Shown: positions 63,979 to 64,000 of the stretch, one piece after another
How the letters are laid out: every line of letters begins with the position of its first letter
Numbering within the stretch: position 1 is the stretch's first letter
NCBI RefSeq assembly: GCF_020400655.1
Contig: NZ_JAINRC010000003.1
Location: 62,001 to 126,000 of the forward strand
From: Streptomyces spinosus
Lineage (GTDB): Bacteria > Actinomycetota > Actinomycetes > Streptomycetales > Streptomycetaceae
Length of the DNA stretch: 64,000 nucleotides
Reading direction: 5' to 3'
The notes under the pieces: model-generated
Seen by the model: only the letters and a program-made list of their open reading frames with translations
Database searches by the model: none
Told to the model about the DNA's origin: nothing
Position numbers and translations under genes: made by a program

Positions 63979-64000
63979 GCCCTGACACCACCGTCAGGGC
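63979..64000 (+). terminator. Hairpin at window edge, downstream of tRNA-Gln
   Basis: GCCCTGAC (63979-63986) with GTCAGGGC (63993-64000), six-base loop, perfect 8-bp stem. The sequence beyond is not in the window, so a T-run cannot be checked. Confidence 0.45.

Noticed and set aside
63979..64000. Start of a further tRNA or repeat array
   Set aside because: The window ends with the stem, so neither a downstream tRNA nor the rest of an array can be seen.

Overview
The window is high-GC DNA with Streptomyces signatures. It has GTG/TTG starts, strong GGAGG ribosome sites, frequent leaderless promoters, two Rpf cell-wall hydrolases, DivIC without a full division cluster, a SUKH-rich toxin/immunity island, and above all a tRNA-Leu with anticodon UAA (bldA-type) on the minus strand at 16167-16250. 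Gene order (cystathionine beta-synthase, thiolase, pobA, bldA, ABC transporter, cyclopropane synthase, NADH dehydrogenase, Ppx, DUF501, divIC, eno, two rpf genes, P450, mazG, SurA-like lipoprotein, mfd, second ABC transporter) is that of the conserved Streptomyces chromosome core. There is no prophage, secondary-metabolite cluster, CRISPR array or rRNA. By eye I found no in-frame TTA codon in any annotated gene.

Layout. 1-3.6 kb: a truncated PLP enzyme, then a four-gene roadblock/LC7-type operon. 3.6-7.7 kb: small membrane proteins, an RpiR regulator, and a divergent SDR/XRE-regulator pair sharing an operator-like repeat. 8-16.3 kb: cysteine biosynthesis, SGNH esterase, thiolase, small conserved proteins, a BI-1 protein, pobA and bldA. 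16.6-23 kb: LolD/MacB-type ABC exporter, then cfa and ndh on the opposite strand, separated by two perfect hairpins and 19-nt repeats. 23-24.1 kb: a YefM/RelE-type toxin-antitoxin pair bracketed by a 23-bp exact repeat of the ppx 3' end, which looks like an insertion into ppx. 24-34.6 kb: Ppx, DUF501, DivIC and enolase, then two Rpf proteins (the first behind a c-di-AMP riboswitch), P450, MazG and secreted proteins. 34.7-43 kb: Ser/Thr kinase operon, an orphan N6-methylase-like gene with an operator-like repeat system, secreted proteins, a GNAT and a secreted HNH protein. 43-50.6 kb: SDR pseudogene, mfd and a second, paralogous ABC exporter. 51-55.8 kb: MFS efflux pump, DUF485/SSS symporter pair and a DivIVA-like coiled-coil protein. 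56-61.5 kb: four genes built from polymorphic-toxin and immunity modules (Imm35-like, two deaminase types, WHH nuclease, SUKH families). 61.5-64 kb: histidine kinase without a partner, an HTH/LAGLIDADG-like gene, and tRNA-Gln(UUG).

The most distinctive signals are these. (1) The toxin/immunity-module island at 56-61.5 kb. (2) The methylase-like gene at 37.1-39.5 kb, whose promoter carries GTGAACCG half-sites and whose coding region holds seven GTTCAC hexamers at exactly 27-bp intervals. (3) The small toxin-antitoxin insertion in the ppx tail. All starts, motifs and repeats were read by eye; family names rest on recognised motifs, not on database searches.
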